A DNA stretch of 64,000 nt, taken from the NCBI RefSeq assembly GCF_001429185.1, contig NZ_LMIW01000015.1:32500-96499 (forward strand), in the 5' to 3' direction. Position numbers and translations under genes: made by a program. How positions within the stretch are numbered: position 1 is the first letter of the stretch; every line of letters starts with the position of its first letter. Of this stretch, positions 35,373 to 44,431 are shown in pieces. Below the pieces are notes generated by a model that had not been told where the DNA came from, ran no database searches, and saw only the letters and a program-made list of their open reading frames with translations. This DNA is from Terrabacter sp. Root85 (lineage in GTDB: Bacteria > Actinomycetota > Actinomycetes > Actinomycetales > Dermatophilaceae).

Positions 35373-36626
35373 TTACCGCCGGTCACCTGTCCGCGCCGCA
35401 GCTCCGGCAGCTCTGGCGGCACGGGCCAGCAGGTGGCGCGACTCGGGCCCGTTGTCGCTGAGCCCGGCGGCCCGGTCCCACTCGGCGGCCGACTCCGGCC
35501 ACCGCGCGAGACGACCGAGCAGCTCGGCCCGCACGACGTGGAGGGCGACGTAGCCGTCGAGGTCCAGACGGTCGAGGAGGGCGAGCGCGGCCTGTGGACC
35601 GTCGAGCTCGGCGACGGCGACGGCCCGGTTGAGCCGCACGACGTCGGTCGGCGCGAGGCGCAGCAGGTGGTCGTAGAGCGCGACGACCTGGGACCAGTCG
35701 GTCTCCGCCGCGGTGCGGGCATCCGTGTGCACGGCGTTGATCGCGGCCTGGAGCTGGTACGGGCCGGGGGCGCCGCGCCGCAGGCACCGGTGCACCAGCG
35801 CCTGGCCCTCATCGACGAGCGCGCGGTCCCAGAGGGAGCGGTCCTGCTCCGCCAGGACGACGAGCTCGCCCGCGGCGTCCGTGCGCGCCGGGCGCCGGGC
35901 CTCGGTCAGCAGCATGAGGGCCAGCAGGCCCGCGGCCTCCGGCTCGTCCGGCATCAGCTCGACGAGCACCCGGGCCAGCCGGATCGCCTCGGCGGCGAGG
36001 TCCGGTCGGCCGAGGTCGGCGCCGGCGGTGGCCGTGTGACCCTCGGTGAAGACGAGGTAGAGCACGGCGAGGACCGAGGCGAGCCGGGCGGGCAGGTCCT
36101 CGTCGCGCGGCACCCGGTAGGGGATGCCGGCCGAGCGGATCTTGCTCTTGGCCCGGACGATCCGCTGGGCCATCGTCGACTCCGGCACGAGGAAGGCGTG
36201 CGCGATCTCGGGTGTCGTCAGGCCGCCCAGCAGCCGGAGCGTCAGCGCGATCTGGGCCTCACGCGAGAGGGCGGGGTGGCAGCAGGTGAAGACCAGGCGC
36301 AGTCGTTCGTCCCTCACGGGTCCCTCCTCCGGGAGTCCAGAGCCGTCGTCCGGCGCGTGCAGGGCGAGCGCCTCCGTGTGGCGGGCCTCCCGCGTCGCCT
36401 CCCGGCGCAGCCGGTCGATGGCACGGCGCCGCGCGGTCGTGATGATCCAGCCGGCGGGACTCGGCGGCATACCGTCGCGGGGCCAGCGCTCCACGGCCAC
36501 GGTGAATGCGTCCTGGACGGCGTCCTCGGCGAGGTCGATGTCACCGAGCGCGCGGATGAGCACGGACACCGCGCGGCCGTGCTCGGCGCGGAAGACCCGC
36601 GCGATGTCCGCGCCCGAGACCGTCAT
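35373..36626 (-). CDS. ECF42-type RNA polymerase sigma factor (second copy)
   Basis: A 417-residue sigma factor close to the ECF42 consensus. Region 2 is HGRAVSVLIRALGDIDLAED with AFTVAVERWPRDGMPPSPAG. The linker LRLVFTCCHPALSREAQIAL and region 4 GLTTPEIAHAFLVPESTMAQ are canonical, and the TPR-like C-terminal half has DEGQALVHRCLRRGAPGPYQ and LNRAVAVAELDGPQAALALL. It is preceded on the same strand by a DGPF gene 13 nt away. The two ECF42 modules in this window point opposite ways and are clearly diverged from each other. Confidence 0.92.
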   Translation of the reverse strand: MTVSGADIARVFRAEHGRAVSVLIRALGDIDLAEDAVQDAFTVAVERWPRDGMPPSPAGWIITTARRRAIDRLRREATREARHTEALALHAPDDGSGLPEEGPVRDERLRLVFTCCHPALSREAQIALTLRLLGGLTTPEIAHAFLVPESTMAQRIVRAKSKIRSAGIPYRVPRDEDLPARLASVLAVLYLVFTEGHTATAGADLGRPDLAAEAIRLARVLVELMPDEPEAAGLLALMLLTEARRPARTDAAGELVVLAEQDRSLWDRALVDEGQALVHRCLRRGAPGPYQLQAAINAVHTDARTAAETDWSQVVALYDHLLRLAPTDVVRLNRAVAVAELDGPQAALALLDRLDLDGYVALHVVRAELLGRLARWPESAAEWDRAAGLSDNGPESRHLLARAARAAGAAARTGDRR

Positions 36627-36639
36627 GACGTGCGCGCCG

Positions 36640-37023
36640 TCACTGGTCGGTCGGCGCCTGGCCGGGGTCGCCGTCGCCCTGGAACGGGCGGACCTCGACG
36701 GGCAGGCCCGTGGCTCCGGCGATCCGCTCGGCCCAGCCGAGGACGACGTCGTAGTCGTCGGAGCGCAGGATCGTCAGGCCGCCCAGGTGCTCCTTCGCCT
36801 CGGCGAACGGCCCGTCGGTGAGGACGGCGTCGGCCACCCCGTCGCGCGGTCGGCGGATCGTCGTGGCGCTGGCCTGGTCGGCGAGGCCGCCGGCGAACAC
36901 CCAACCCCCGGCCGCGCGGATGTCGGCGTTGACGACCTCGAGGTCGGCCATGACCGTCGTGAGGTCGAGGTCCTCGGGCGGCGGCCCGTCGGGCGAGAAG
37001 AGGCTGATGAGGTAGGTCTTCAC
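36640..37023 (-). CDS. YCII-related (DGPF) protein paired with the second ECF42 sigma factor
   Basis: A 127-residue DGPF/YCII protein (MKTYLISLFSPDGPPPED, then VLTDGPFAEAKEHLGGLTIL). It starts with GTG at 37023 behind a strong AGGAGGAG. Unlike the first copy it lacks the acidic insert. It likely forms a functional pair with the sigma factor; the signal is unknown. The 116-nt upstream interval has no other gene. Confidence 0.87.
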   Translation of the reverse strand: MKTYLISLFSPDGPPPEDLDLTTVMADLEVVNADIRAAGGWVFAGGLADQASATTIRRPRDGVADAVLTDGPFAEAKEHLGGLTILRSDDYDVVLGWAERIAGATGLPVEVRPFQGDGDPGQAPTDQ

Positions 37024-37139
37024 GATGATCTCCTCCTGCCGGCGCTGCCGGCTGGTCGGTGGTGCACCCGGTGTGCACCCTGCACCACCTACACGAAAGG
37101 GGTCACCCGGAATCGACAGATCGCCCGGTCACGCGTCGG

Positions 37140-37511
37140 TCAGCCGCGCGGTCGCTGCTCGACGAGTCCGACGAGGTTGCCCTCGGAGTCGACGACGAAC
37201 GCCATCCACTCGTCGGTGCCGGCCGGCCCCAGGGTGTCGTCGTCGTGGCCGAAGATGACGTGCGGCTCGGCGCGCACCTCGACGCCGGCCGCTCGCAGAC
37301 GCTCGACCGTGGCGTCGATGTCGTCGACCCGCAGGTAGTGCAGGGCGCTCGGCGCGCCCTGGTCGAGGAGCAGTCGCACGCCGCCGACGTCGAAGAAGAC
37401 GAGCCCCGGAGGGTCGAACGTCGCGAGCGGCTCGGACCCGAGCAGGTCGCGGTAGAAGGCGGTGGCCCGGCCGAGGTCGTCGGCGTGCTGGGCGATCTGG
37501 ACGAGTCCCAT
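37140..37511 (-). CDS. Glyoxalase/VOC-superfamily protein
   Basis: A 123-residue VOC protein with the duplicated beta-alpha-beta-beta-beta fold. Conserved phrases are DDLGRATAFYRDLLGSEPLA, LDQGAPSALHYLRVDDIDAT and FVVDSEGNLVGLVEQ. Possible metal ligands are H9 and the Glu of SEGN. Substrate unknown. It lies between the sigma module and the ebo-like cluster and probably belongs to neither. Confidence 0.82.
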   Translation of the reverse strand: MGLVQIAQHADDLGRATAFYRDLLGSEPLATFDPPGLVFFDVGGVRLLLDQGAPSALHYLRVDDIDATVERLRAAGVEVRAEPHVIFGHDDDTLGPAGTDEWMAFVVDSEGNLVGLVEQRPRG

Positions 37512-37544
37512 GCCCCGACGGTAGACCCGCCGGGGCCGCGGGCG

Positions 37545-38555
37545 TCAGTCCTTCGAGCTGCTGAAGGCCGCGTCGAAGGAGGCGGTCGGGCGCTCGAAGT
37601 TGAGGCCCCGGACGTACTCGAGTGCCCCGGGCGCACCGACGAGACGGTCCATGCCGGCGTCCTCCCACTCGATCGAGATCGGGCCGTCGTAGCCGATCGC
37701 GTTGAGCGTGCGGAAGCAGTCCTCCCACGGCACGTCGCCGTGACCCGTCGACACGAAGTCCCAGCCGCGGCGCGGGTCGCCCCACGGCAGGTGCGAGCCG
37801 AGACGACCGTTGCGGCCGTTGCCGATCCGCTTGCGGGTGTCCTTGCAGTCGACGTGGTAGATCCGGTCCTTGAAGTCCCAGATGAAGCCGGCCGGGTCGA
37901 GGTCCTGCCACACCATGTGGCTCGGGTCCCAGTTGAGGCCGAACGCCTCGCGGTGCCCGATCGCCTCGAGCGTCGCGACGGTGCTCCAGTAGTCGTAGGC
38001 GATCTCGCTCGGGTGCACCTCGTGGGCGAACCTCACTCCCACCTCGTCGAAGACGTCGAGGATCGGGTTCCAGCGGCGGGCGAAGTCGGCATAGCCCGCC
38101 TGGATGACGTCGTCACCCACGGGCGGGAACATCGCGACGTACTTCCAGATCGCCGACCCCGTGAAGCCGATGACGGTGTCGACGCCGAGCCGTGCCGCGG
38201 CGCGGGCCGTGTCGGCCATCCGCTCGGCCGCGCGCTGCCGCACGCCCTCGGGGTCGCCGTCGCCCCAGACGGCCGACGGCAGGATGTCCTGGTGCCGCTG
38301 GTCGATGGGGTCGTCGCAGACGGCCTGGCCGACGAGGTGGTTCGAGATGGCCCAGACCTTCAGGCCGTGGCGCTCGAGGATCTCGTGACGTGACTCGATG
38401 TAGCCGTCCTCGGAGAGGGCCCGGTCGACCTCGAAGTGGTCGCCCCAGCAGGCGATCTCGAGACCGTCGTAGCCCCACTCCCCTGCGAGGCGGCACACCT
38501 CCTCGAAGGGCAGGTCGGCCCACTGTCCGGTGAAGAGCGTGATCGGTCGGGCCAT
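37545..38555 (-). CDS. Sugar phosphate isomerase/epimerase-type TIM barrel
   Basis: A 336-residue xylose-isomerase-like TIM barrel (AP endonuclease 2 fold). Metal-site acids and histidines are seen in [31 protein letters not shown] and [11 protein letters not shown]. The family isomerises or epimerises sugars, keto-acids or cyclitols such as inosose. The ATG at 38555 follows AAGGAG. It is the last gene of the ebo-like cluster, 47 nt after the phosphodiesterase stop. Confidence 0.85.
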   Translation of the reverse strand: MARPITLFTGQWADLPFEEVCRLAGEWGYDGLEIACWGDHFEVDRALSEDGYIESRHEILERHGLKVWAISNHLVGQAVCDDPIDQRHQDILPSAVWGDGDPEGVRQRAAERMADTARAAARLGVDTVIGFTGSAIWKYVAMFPPVGDDVIQAGYADFARRWNPILDVFDEVGVRFAHEVHPSEIAYDYWSTVATLEAIGHREAFGLNWDPSHMVWQDLDPAGFIWDFKDRIYHVDCKDTRKRIGNGRNGRLGSHLPWGDPRRGWDFVSTGHGDVPWEDCFRTLNAIGYDGPISIEWEDAGMDRLVGAPGALEYVRGLNFERPTASFDAAFSSSKD

Positions 38556-38602
38556 CGTGGATCTCCTTGCTGCTGCTGTGAGGGCTGCGGTGAGGTGCTG
38601 GG

Positions 38603-40027
38603 TCAGTGGTGGGTGGCTGCGGCGACGGGGACGCCGGCGGCCTCGAGGACGAGGTCGTGGACGTCCGCTGCCGCCACCGTCTCACGGCGCAGGCTCGCGT
38701 CCGAGGTGAGGACGACGGGTCCGTCCGCGGGGTCCGCGGGCAGCCGTCCGTGGCTGCCGCGCACCCACCGCGGATCGAGCGGGACGACCTTCATGGCATA
38801 CCGCAGGCCGAGCTTCTTGCGCACGAGCCCGAGCCCGGCGCGCGCCTTGGCGGAGCGGTCGGCGGGGTCGAAGAAGAGCTCGGCGGGGTCGTAGCCGGGC
38901 TTGCGGTGGATCTCGACGCCGCGAGCGAAGTCGGGTGCGCGCTCGTCGTCGAGCCAGTAGTAGTAGGTGAACCAGGCGCGTGGCTCGGCGACGAGGACGA
39001 GGTCGCCGCTGCGCTCGTGGTCGAGGCCGTATGCCGCTTGGGCGGCCCGGTCGAGCACCTGGTCGACGCCGGGGGTCGCCTCGAGCAGCGCGCGCACCTC
39101 CTCGAACCGGTCGGCGTCCTTGACGTAGACGTGGGCGACCTGGTGGTCGGCGACGGCGAAGGCCGCCGACGCCCACGGGTCGAGGTACTCCATGCCGGCC
39201 TGGGTGTGGACCTCGAGCAGCCCGGCCCGGCGCAGCACCCGGTTGACGTCGACGGGCTGGTCGACGGCGGTGATGCCGTACTCGCTGACGACGACGACAC
39301 TGACGCCGAGGCGCTCCGCGTCGTCGAGGAGCGGCGCCAGGGTGGCGTCGAGCTCGCGCGCCGCGGCGCGGGCCTCGGGCGACTCCGGGCCGAAGCGCTG
39401 GAGGTCGTAGTCGAGGTGCGGCACGTAGGAGAGCGTCAGGTCGTGCTCGGGCAGCAGGATGCGGGTCGCCTCGACGATCCAGCGGGACGAGGCGATCGAC
39501 GCGGTGGGGCCCCAGTAGTGGAAGAGCGGGAAGGCACCGAGCCGGTCGGTGAGCCGGTCGTGGAGGGCCGCCGGTCGCGTGTAGCAGTCGGGCGACTTGC
39601 GGCCGTCGGCGTGGTAGACCGGGCGCGGCGTGACGATCGAGTCGACGTCCATGCCCATGGCGTACCACCAGCAGACGTTGGCGACCCGCGCGCCGGGGTG
39701 CGCGCGGCGCAGGGCCTCCCAGACCTTCTCGCCCTCGACGAGGGCGTGGTGCTGGCGCCAGAGGAAGACCTCGCCGAGGTCGCGGAAGTACCAGCCGTTG
39801 CCGACGGCCCCGTGGTCGGCGACGGGGCGACCGGTGAGCATCGTCGACTGCACCGAGCACGTGACGGCGGGCAGCACGGTCCCGAGCGACGACTGCCAGC
39901 CGGAGCGGGCGAGCCGGGAGAGGCGTGGCATGTCCGCGAGGGCGCGCGGCGTCAGGCCGACGACGTCGAGGAGCAGCACCTTCGTGGGCTGCGTGGTCGG
40001 GGTGGGCTGCGTGGTCGGGGTGGTCAT
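38603..40027 (-). CDS. EboF-like alkaline-phosphatase-fold phosphodiesterase
   Basis: A 474-residue member of the nucleotide pyrophosphatase/phosphodiesterase (type I) family, as EboF of ebo operons. Metal Asp is in [10 protein letters not shown], the nucleophile Thr in [14 protein letters not shown]. The usual SDHGM motif reads SEYGI here, so metal coordination is altered. The [16 protein letters not shown] motif is present. It would cleave a phosphodiester or phosphate on a small product. The N-terminus carries a tandem 18-nt repeat (TTQPTP twice) at 39986-40021. ATGA-type overlap of 4 nt with the eboE stop shows coupling. Confidence 0.82.
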   Translation of the reverse strand: MTTPTTQPTPTTQPTKVLLLDVVGLTPRALADMPRLSRLARSGWQSSLGTVLPAVTCSVQSTMLTGRPVADHGAVGNGWYFRDLGEVFLWRQHHALVEGEKVWEALRRAHPGARVANVCWWYAMGMDVDSIVTPRPVYHADGRKSPDCYTRPAALHDRLTDRLGAFPLFHYWGPTASIASSRWIVEATRILLPEHDLTLSYVPHLDYDLQRFGPESPEARAAARELDATLAPLLDDAERLGVSVVVVSEYGITAVDQPVDVNRVLRRAGLLEVHTQAGMEYLDPWASAAFAVADHQVAHVYVKDADRFEEVRALLEATPGVDQVLDRAAQAAYGLDHERSGDLVLVAEPRAWFTYYYWLDDERAPDFARGVEIHRKPGYDPAELFFDPADRSAKARAGLGLVRKKLGLRYAMKVVPLDPRWVRGSHGRLPADPADGPVVLTSDASLRRETVAAADVHDLVLEAAGVPVAAATHH

Positions 40028-41223
40028 GCGGACTCCTTGAGGCCGAGATCGATGAGGGTGTCGCGCAGCCAGGCGAGCTCGCCGGCGATGCTCACGGCGA
40101 GGGCCGCGTCGTCGGTCGGGCGCACCGCCTCGGGCACGACGGTCCACGTGTAGGTCTCCACCTCGAGGTGGTCGGTCAGGGCGGTGTCACCGCCGACGAG
40201 GACGTCGAGCGAGTGCCGCAGGTCGCCGGTCGTCGCGGAGAGCGGTGGCTCGGGGGCGTGGTCGAGCGGCACGTGGAAGTGGACCCGCCACGGACGCTCG
40301 GTGCCACCCGGGCACGGGTCGAGGGGGCGCGGGCCGCCGAGCGCGTCGCCGAGGTCGTCCCGGGCCCGCAGCTGGTGGCCCTCGCCCGGCTGGCCCGGCG
40401 AGCGGGTCTGGTGCAGGAAGCGGTTCTCGTCGAAGGCGGCGAGGGCGCTGCGGGTGGCGTCGTCGCCGGGGTGCTCGACGTGCAGCGCAGCGGAGACCTG
40501 CGCCTTGACGACGCGACGGCCGGCGGCGGCGAGCCGAGGCACGGCGACGGCCGCGTCCTCGAAGCCGACCGCGAGGTGGCAGAGGTCGAGGCAGACCCCG
40601 AGCACCTCCTGATCCCACCCCGCCATCCGGTCGACGAGCTCGGTCGTCGTCTCGATGACGCAGCCCGGCTCGGGCTCGAGGCCGACGCGGATCTCGCGGC
40701 CGGTGCGGTCGCGCAGGGCGTGGAGGTGGTCGGCCAGCCGGTCGAGCTGCTCGGCGGCGAGGACCTGCCGGTCGCCGAACCACGGGTGCCGCCACCCGAG
40801 GGGAAGCGTCGAGATGCTGCCCCGGGCGGCGTCGTCGGGCAGCAGGCGGGCGAGCACCTCGGTGAGGTCGGTCGTGTAGGCGAGGCGGGCCGGCTCGGTC
40901 CAGTCCGGGTGGTAGACGCGGTGCTTGACGACCTCGTCCTGGAAGCCGCGGTAGGGGAAGCCGTTGAGGGTGACGACCTCGAGACCCCGCGCGTCGAGGG
41001 CTGCGCGCAGGCGGTCGGTCTGCCGGGGGTCGTCGGCGAGGCCACGGGCGACCGGGGCGCTGAGCCAGAGACCGAGGCCGAGGAGGTCGGCGCCGACGTG
41101 GCGACGCACGGGCAGGGCGAAGCGGTCGAGCTGCCCGATGATCGTGTCGAGGTCCTCACCCGGGTGGACGTTGGTGCAGTAGGCGACGTGGACGGTCTGG
41201 CCGTCGGCGTGGAGCAGGCGCAC
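40024..41223 (-). CDS. EboE-like metabolite-traffic TIM-barrel protein
   Basis: A 399-residue xylose-isomerase-like TIM barrel of the EboE family. It begins HVAYCTNVHPGEDLDTI, typical of the family, with metal-site motifs GLEPEPGCVIET, LDLCHLAVGFED and HFHVPLDHAPEP. Ebo proteins are linked to making or moving an unknown prenyl-type metabolite (known for scytonemin monomer export in cyanobacteria). The start is GTG at 41223. It begins 3 nt after the TatD-like gene ends and overlaps the phosphodiesterase start by 4 nt. Confidence 0.85.
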   Translation of the reverse strand: MRLLHADGQTVHVAYCTNVHPGEDLDTIIGQLDRFALPVRRHVGADLLGLGLWLSAPVARGLADDPRQTDRLRAALDARGLEVVTLNGFPYRGFQDEVVKHRVYHPDWTEPARLAYTTDLTEVLARLLPDDAARGSISTLPLGWRHPWFGDRQVLAAEQLDRLADHLHALRDRTGREIRVGLEPEPGCVIETTTELVDRMAGWDQEVLGVCLDLCHLAVGFEDAAVAVPRLAAAGRRVVKAQVSAALHVEHPGDDATRSALAAFDENRFLHQTRSPGQPGEGHQLRARDDLGDALGGPRPLDPCPGGTERPWRVHFHVPLDHAPEPPLSATTGDLRHSLDVLVGGDTALTDHLEVETYTWTVVPEAVRPTDDAALAVSIAGELAWLRDTLIDLGLKESA

Positions 41224-41226
41224 GAC

Positions 41227-42102
41227 TCACTCCCTCGCGCCGCGGAGCACGGAGTTGCCCATGAACGTCGCGCCGGCGCCGACGAGCTCGGTCTCCGGCG
41301 CCTCGGTCTCGGGCAGCTCGAGCCGCCCGCTCTGGGCGTAGAACTCGACGGGGTTGCGCCACAGCACCCGGTCGACGTCGTCGGCCGTGTAGCCCGCGGC
41401 GAGCATCGTCTCGGCGACGCGTCGGGTCTTGAGCGGGTCGCTGTTGCCCCAGTCCGCGGCCGAGTTGACGATCATCCGCTCGAGGCCGTGGTGGCGGAGG
41501 ATCTCGACCATGCGGTGCTCGTCCATCTTCGTGTCCGGGTAGACGGAGAAGCCCATCCAGCAACCGGACTCGGCGACGACGCCGACCGTCATCTCGTTGA
41601 GGTGGTCGACGAGGACGGCCCCCGGCTCGAGCGCCGACTCGCGCACGACGTCGAGCGTGCGGCGCGTCCCGGCGAGCTTGTCGCGGTGCGGCGTGTGCAC
41701 GAGGGCCGGCAGCTCGTGCTCGGCGGCGAGCGCGAGCTGGGCGGCGAAGACGTCGTCCTCCTCCGGCGTCATCGAGTCGTAGCCGAGCTCTCCGACGGCC
41801 ACGACGCGGTCCTTGGCGAGGTAGCGCGGCAGGACGTCGAGCACCTCGCGGCAGCGGGCGTCGTTGGCCTCCTTGGGGTTGAGGCCGATCGTCGCGTGGT
41901 GCGCGATGCCGTACTGCGACGCGCGGAACGGCTCCCACCCGAGGAGCGCGTCGAAGTAGTCGGTGAAGGAGCCGACGCTCGTGCGCGGCTGGCCGAGCCA
42001 GAAGGAGGGCTCGACGACGGCCCGGACGCCGGCGGCATGCATGCGCCGGTAGTCGTCGGTGGTGCGCGACGTCATGTGGATGTGGGGGTCGAAGATGCGC
42101 AC
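41227..42102 (-). CDS. EboB-like TatD-family metal-dependent hydrolase
   Basis: A 291-residue amidohydrolase-fold protein of the TatD type. It starts MRIFDPHIHMTSRTTDDYRR, where HxH gives metal ligands; a Glu in VGELGYD, His in HTPH and VDHLNE, and the Asp of NSAADWGNSD complete the site. In ebo operons this is EboB. Despite the TatD label, a nuclease function is not implied; a small-molecule ester or phosphate substrate is as likely. Spacing to neighbours is 9 nt (EboA) and 3 nt (EboE). Confidence 0.86.
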   Translation of the reverse strand: MRIFDPHIHMTSRTTDDYRRMHAAGVRAVVEPSFWLGQPRTSVGSFTDYFDALLGWEPFRASQYGIAHHATIGLNPKEANDARCREVLDVLPRYLAKDRVVAVGELGYDSMTPEEDDVFAAQLALAAEHELPALVHTPHRDKLAGTRRTLDVVRESALEPGAVLVDHLNEMTVGVVAESGCWMGFSVYPDTKMDEHRMVEILRHHGLERMIVNSAADWGNSDPLKTRRVAETMLAAGYTADDVDRVLWRNPVEFYAQSGRLELPETEAPETELVGAGATFMGNSVLRGARE

Positions 42103-42111
42103 GGCTGCTCC

Positions 42112-42687
42112 TCAGTCGGCTCGGTGGGCAGGGGACAGGTCGAGGACCGTTCGGGCGTCCGGCGGCACGACGCGCCCGGCGGCCTCGCGCTCGGCGGCGT
42201 AGTCGCGCACCATCCGGGCCAGCTCGTCGTCGGCGCGGTCGGCGAGGCCGGCGACCTGCTCGACGGGGATGCCGGTGAAGAGGACCTTGAGCACCGCCTG
42301 ACGCCAGGCATCGTCGTCGAGGTGCGCGGCGGCATACGGACCCAGCGCAGCTGCGACGAGGCGGGTGTCGTTGGTGCGCAGGGCATCCCGCACGATCGGG
42401 AGCGCGCCGTCACCGATGGCGTTCGCGCGGTCGGGTGCGTCGAGCGCGGGCAGCGCGAGCAGCACCGCACGCCGCTCGGCCGCGTCGCCGTGGTCGTAGA
42501 CCCGACGCACGACGTCGACGACGTATGCCGCCGCGCCGGGCACAGCGAGCAGCAGCGCCTCGCGTGCCGCGTCGCCGTCGAGGCCCTCACGGGCCGCGGT
42601 GCGTGCAGCGGCCGGGAAGTACCGGTCGATGGCGTCGGGGTCGGACGCCACCTCGGCGATCGCGTCCTGCGTGGTCACCGGGCTCAT
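42112..42687 (-). CDS. EboA-domain protein
   Basis: A 191-residue helical protein with HEAT-like repeat character (REALLLAVPGAAAYVVDVVR and AAERRAVLLALPALD). The phrase FTGIPVEQVAGLADRADDEL is the hallmark of EboA-domain proteins. It has no catalytic motif and may act as a scaffold or partner for the other Ebo proteins. ATG at 42687 overlaps the TIM-barrel gene stop by 4 nt. Function unknown. Confidence 0.83.
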   Translation of the reverse strand: MSPVTTQDAIAEVASDPDAIDRYFPAAARTAAREGLDGDAAREALLLAVPGAAAYVVDVVRRVYDHGDAAERRAVLLALPALDAPDRANAIGDGALPIVRDALRTNDTRLVAAALGPYAAAHLDDDAWRQAVLKVLFTGIPVEQVAGLADRADDELARMVRDYAAEREAAGRVVPPDARTVLDLSPAHRAD

Positions 42688-43538
42688 CGGCCCACCTCCT
42701 GGGGTCGTCGGGCGGCGTCGCGGAGGAACGTGAGGCTCGAGGCGGCCAGCGACGGGGCGGCGTGCGAGTGGCGGGGCAGCTCGACGGCGACGAGGCCGGC
42801 GAACTCGATGGCCTCCAGCGCGGCGAGCACCGGGGGGACGTCCACCTCGCCCTCCCCGAAGGGCAGGTGCTCGTGGACGCCGTGCCGCATGTCGTCGATC
42901 TGGACGTTGGCGACGAGGTCACCCGCACCGAGGATGCAGGCTGCCGGTTCGGCGTCCTCGGAGCAGCGCAGGTGACCGACGTCGATCGTCAGGCGCAGCC
43001 GGTCGGGTGAGTCGAGGCGACGTCGCAGCTCGAGCACGTCGGCGATGCGCTCGACGAACATGCCCGGCTCCGGCTCGAGGGCCAGGTCGACACCGTGGGA
43101 CTCGGCGACGGGCAGCAGGGCGGCGACGCCGGACTCGACGCGGGCCCAGAGCTCGTCCCGGCTCGTGCCACGCGGGGCGATGCCGCTCCAGAAGGACACG
43201 ACGGGCGAGCCGACCTCGGCGGCGACGCGGATCGCTCTCTCCAGCAGGTCGATCCGTCTGTCGCGGCCGGTCTGGGACACGAGGGTGGGCTCGTGCTTGT
43301 GACGCGGGTCGAGCACGTAGCGGGCCCCGGTCTCGACGACGACCGCCAGCCCATGACGCTCCAGCAGGGCCCCGGCCCGGGCCGCGCGGCCGGCCAGGTC
43401 GGGCGCGAAGGGGTCGAGGTGGGCGTGGTCGAGGGTCAGGGCGACGCCGTCGTAGCCGAGGTCGGCGAGGAGCGCGAGCGCATCGCCGAGCCGGTGATCG
43501 GTGAAGCCGTTGAGGCCGTAGCCGAAGCGGAGGCTCAT
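42684..43538 (-). CDS. Sugar phosphate isomerase/epimerase-type TIM barrel
   Basis: A 284-residue AP-endonuclease-2-fold TIM barrel. The barrel opens LRFGYGLNGFTDHRLGDALA, with metal ligands expected in LEPEPGMFVERI, TIDVGHLRCSE and DDMRHGVHEHLPFGEGEVD, ending in VELPRHSHAAP. It is a second, distinct isomerase-like barrel in the operon besides EboE and the gene at 37545. Overlaps of 4 nt with both the prenyltransferase (upstream) and EboA (downstream) show tight coupling. Confidence 0.84.
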   Translation of the reverse strand: MSLRFGYGLNGFTDHRLGDALALLADLGYDGVALTLDHAHLDPFAPDLAGRAARAGALLERHGLAVVVETGARYVLDPRHKHEPTLVSQTGRDRRIDLLERAIRVAAEVGSPVVSFWSGIAPRGTSRDELWARVESGVAALLPVAESHGVDLALEPEPGMFVERIADVLELRRRLDSPDRLRLTIDVGHLRCSEDAEPAACILGAGDLVANVQIDDMRHGVHEHLPFGEGEVDVPPVLAALEAIEFAGLVAVELPRHSHAAPSLAASSLTFLRDAARRPQEVGR

Positions 43539-44431
43539 GTCGCCGACACCCGCCTCATCGCGGCCGCACCGACCGGCGCCGATGCGGCGAGGCCGAGGGC
43601 GGCCGCGTGGTGGCCGGTCGCCGCGAGAGCCGCGCCCTGGAGCGGCACGAGGCCACGGATGCCGGCACCCGTGGCCCGGCGGACCGTGCCGGCGTCGGGG
43701 GTGCGCGCGGCGGCGAGCTGGGCGCGGAGGACGCCCACGGCATACGCCCCCGTGAGGGCGACGGAGACCGCGGCGCCCAGCGCTCCCCCGGCGCGTCCGC
43801 GTCCGGCGACCGGGACCTGGCGCAGCGCCGAGGCGGTGGCGACGGCCGCCGTCGCGACGACGCAGGCACGGGCGAGACCGGTCGAGCCGCCGTGGACCTC
43901 GCCGCGGCTCAGGGCCGTGACGCCGGCGGTGTGGACGGCGACGAGGGTGGCCGGGACGGCCGCGGCGCGCAGGCCGGACAGGCCGCCGGCACTGGCGCCG
44001 AGGAGGACGTCGAGCCCGCGGGTCGAGGCCATCGTCGCGACGCTGAGCGGACCCTGCTTCGGGGAGAGGTCGTAGGCCCAGACTGCGGCGGCGAGGACCG
44101 CGGCGGTGGCGGCCGAACGACGCCCGCCGGCAGCCGCCGCGACGGCGACACCAGTGACGGTGAGCCCGGTGGCGACGGCGAGGGCCGTCCGCGCCGGCAC
44201 GCGACCGGACGGGATGGGTCGCTCCGGACGCTCGACCGCGTCGGTGCGCCGGTCGGCCCAGTCGTTGAGCGCCATCCCCGCCCAGTAGAGGCACGTCGAC
44301 GCGACCGGCAGCGCCGCCGAGCGCGCGCCGGCCGGCCAGCCCGCGCTCGCCGCACCCGCGAGGGTGTCGCCGGGCACGGTGAGGGCGGCCGGTGCGCGCA
44401 CCAGCTCCACGAGGTCGCGCAGGGTCGTCAC
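43535..44431 (-). CDS. EboC-like UbiA-superfamily prenyltransferase
   Basis: A 298-residue membrane prenyltransferase, mostly hydrophobic, with about eight helices. The first Asp-rich motif is NDWADRRTDAVERPERPIP (NDxxDxxxD) and the helix after it YDLSPKQGPLSVATMASTRG. I do not see a clear second Asp-rich motif; SRGEVHGGSTG stands at the corresponding region. It should transfer a prenyl or similar group onto an acceptor made by neighbouring enzymes. The start is GTG at 44431, overlapping the inositol-phosphate synthase stop. Confidence 0.82.
   Translation of the reverse strand: MTTLRDLVELVRAPAALTVPGDTLAGAASAGWPAGARSAALPVASTCLYWAGMALNDWADRRTDAVERPERPIPSGRVPARTALAVATGLTVTGVAVAAAAGGRRSAATAAVLAAAVWAYDLSPKQGPLSVATMASTRGLDVLLGASAGGLSGLRAAAVPATLVAVHTAGVTALSRGEVHGGSTGLARACVVATAAVATASALRQVPVAGRGRAGGALGAAVSVALTGAYAVGVLRAQLAAARTPDAGTVRRATGAGIRGLVPLQGAALAATGHHAAALGLAASAPVGAAAMRRVSAT

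Noticed and set aside
40024..41223. Genuine xylose isomerase
   Set aside because: The fold is shared, but the N-terminal HVAYCTNVHPG and context identify an EboE-type protein.
41227..42102. TatD DNase involved in DNA repair
   Set aside because: Only the fold supports this; its position inside the tightly coupled operon makes a metabolite hydrolase more likely.
39925..42975. Plus-strand open frame of about 1016 codons across the ebo-like genes
   Set aside because: No recognisable domain or start signal; the minus-strand frames give EboA, EboB, EboE and the phosphodiesterase with matching overlaps.
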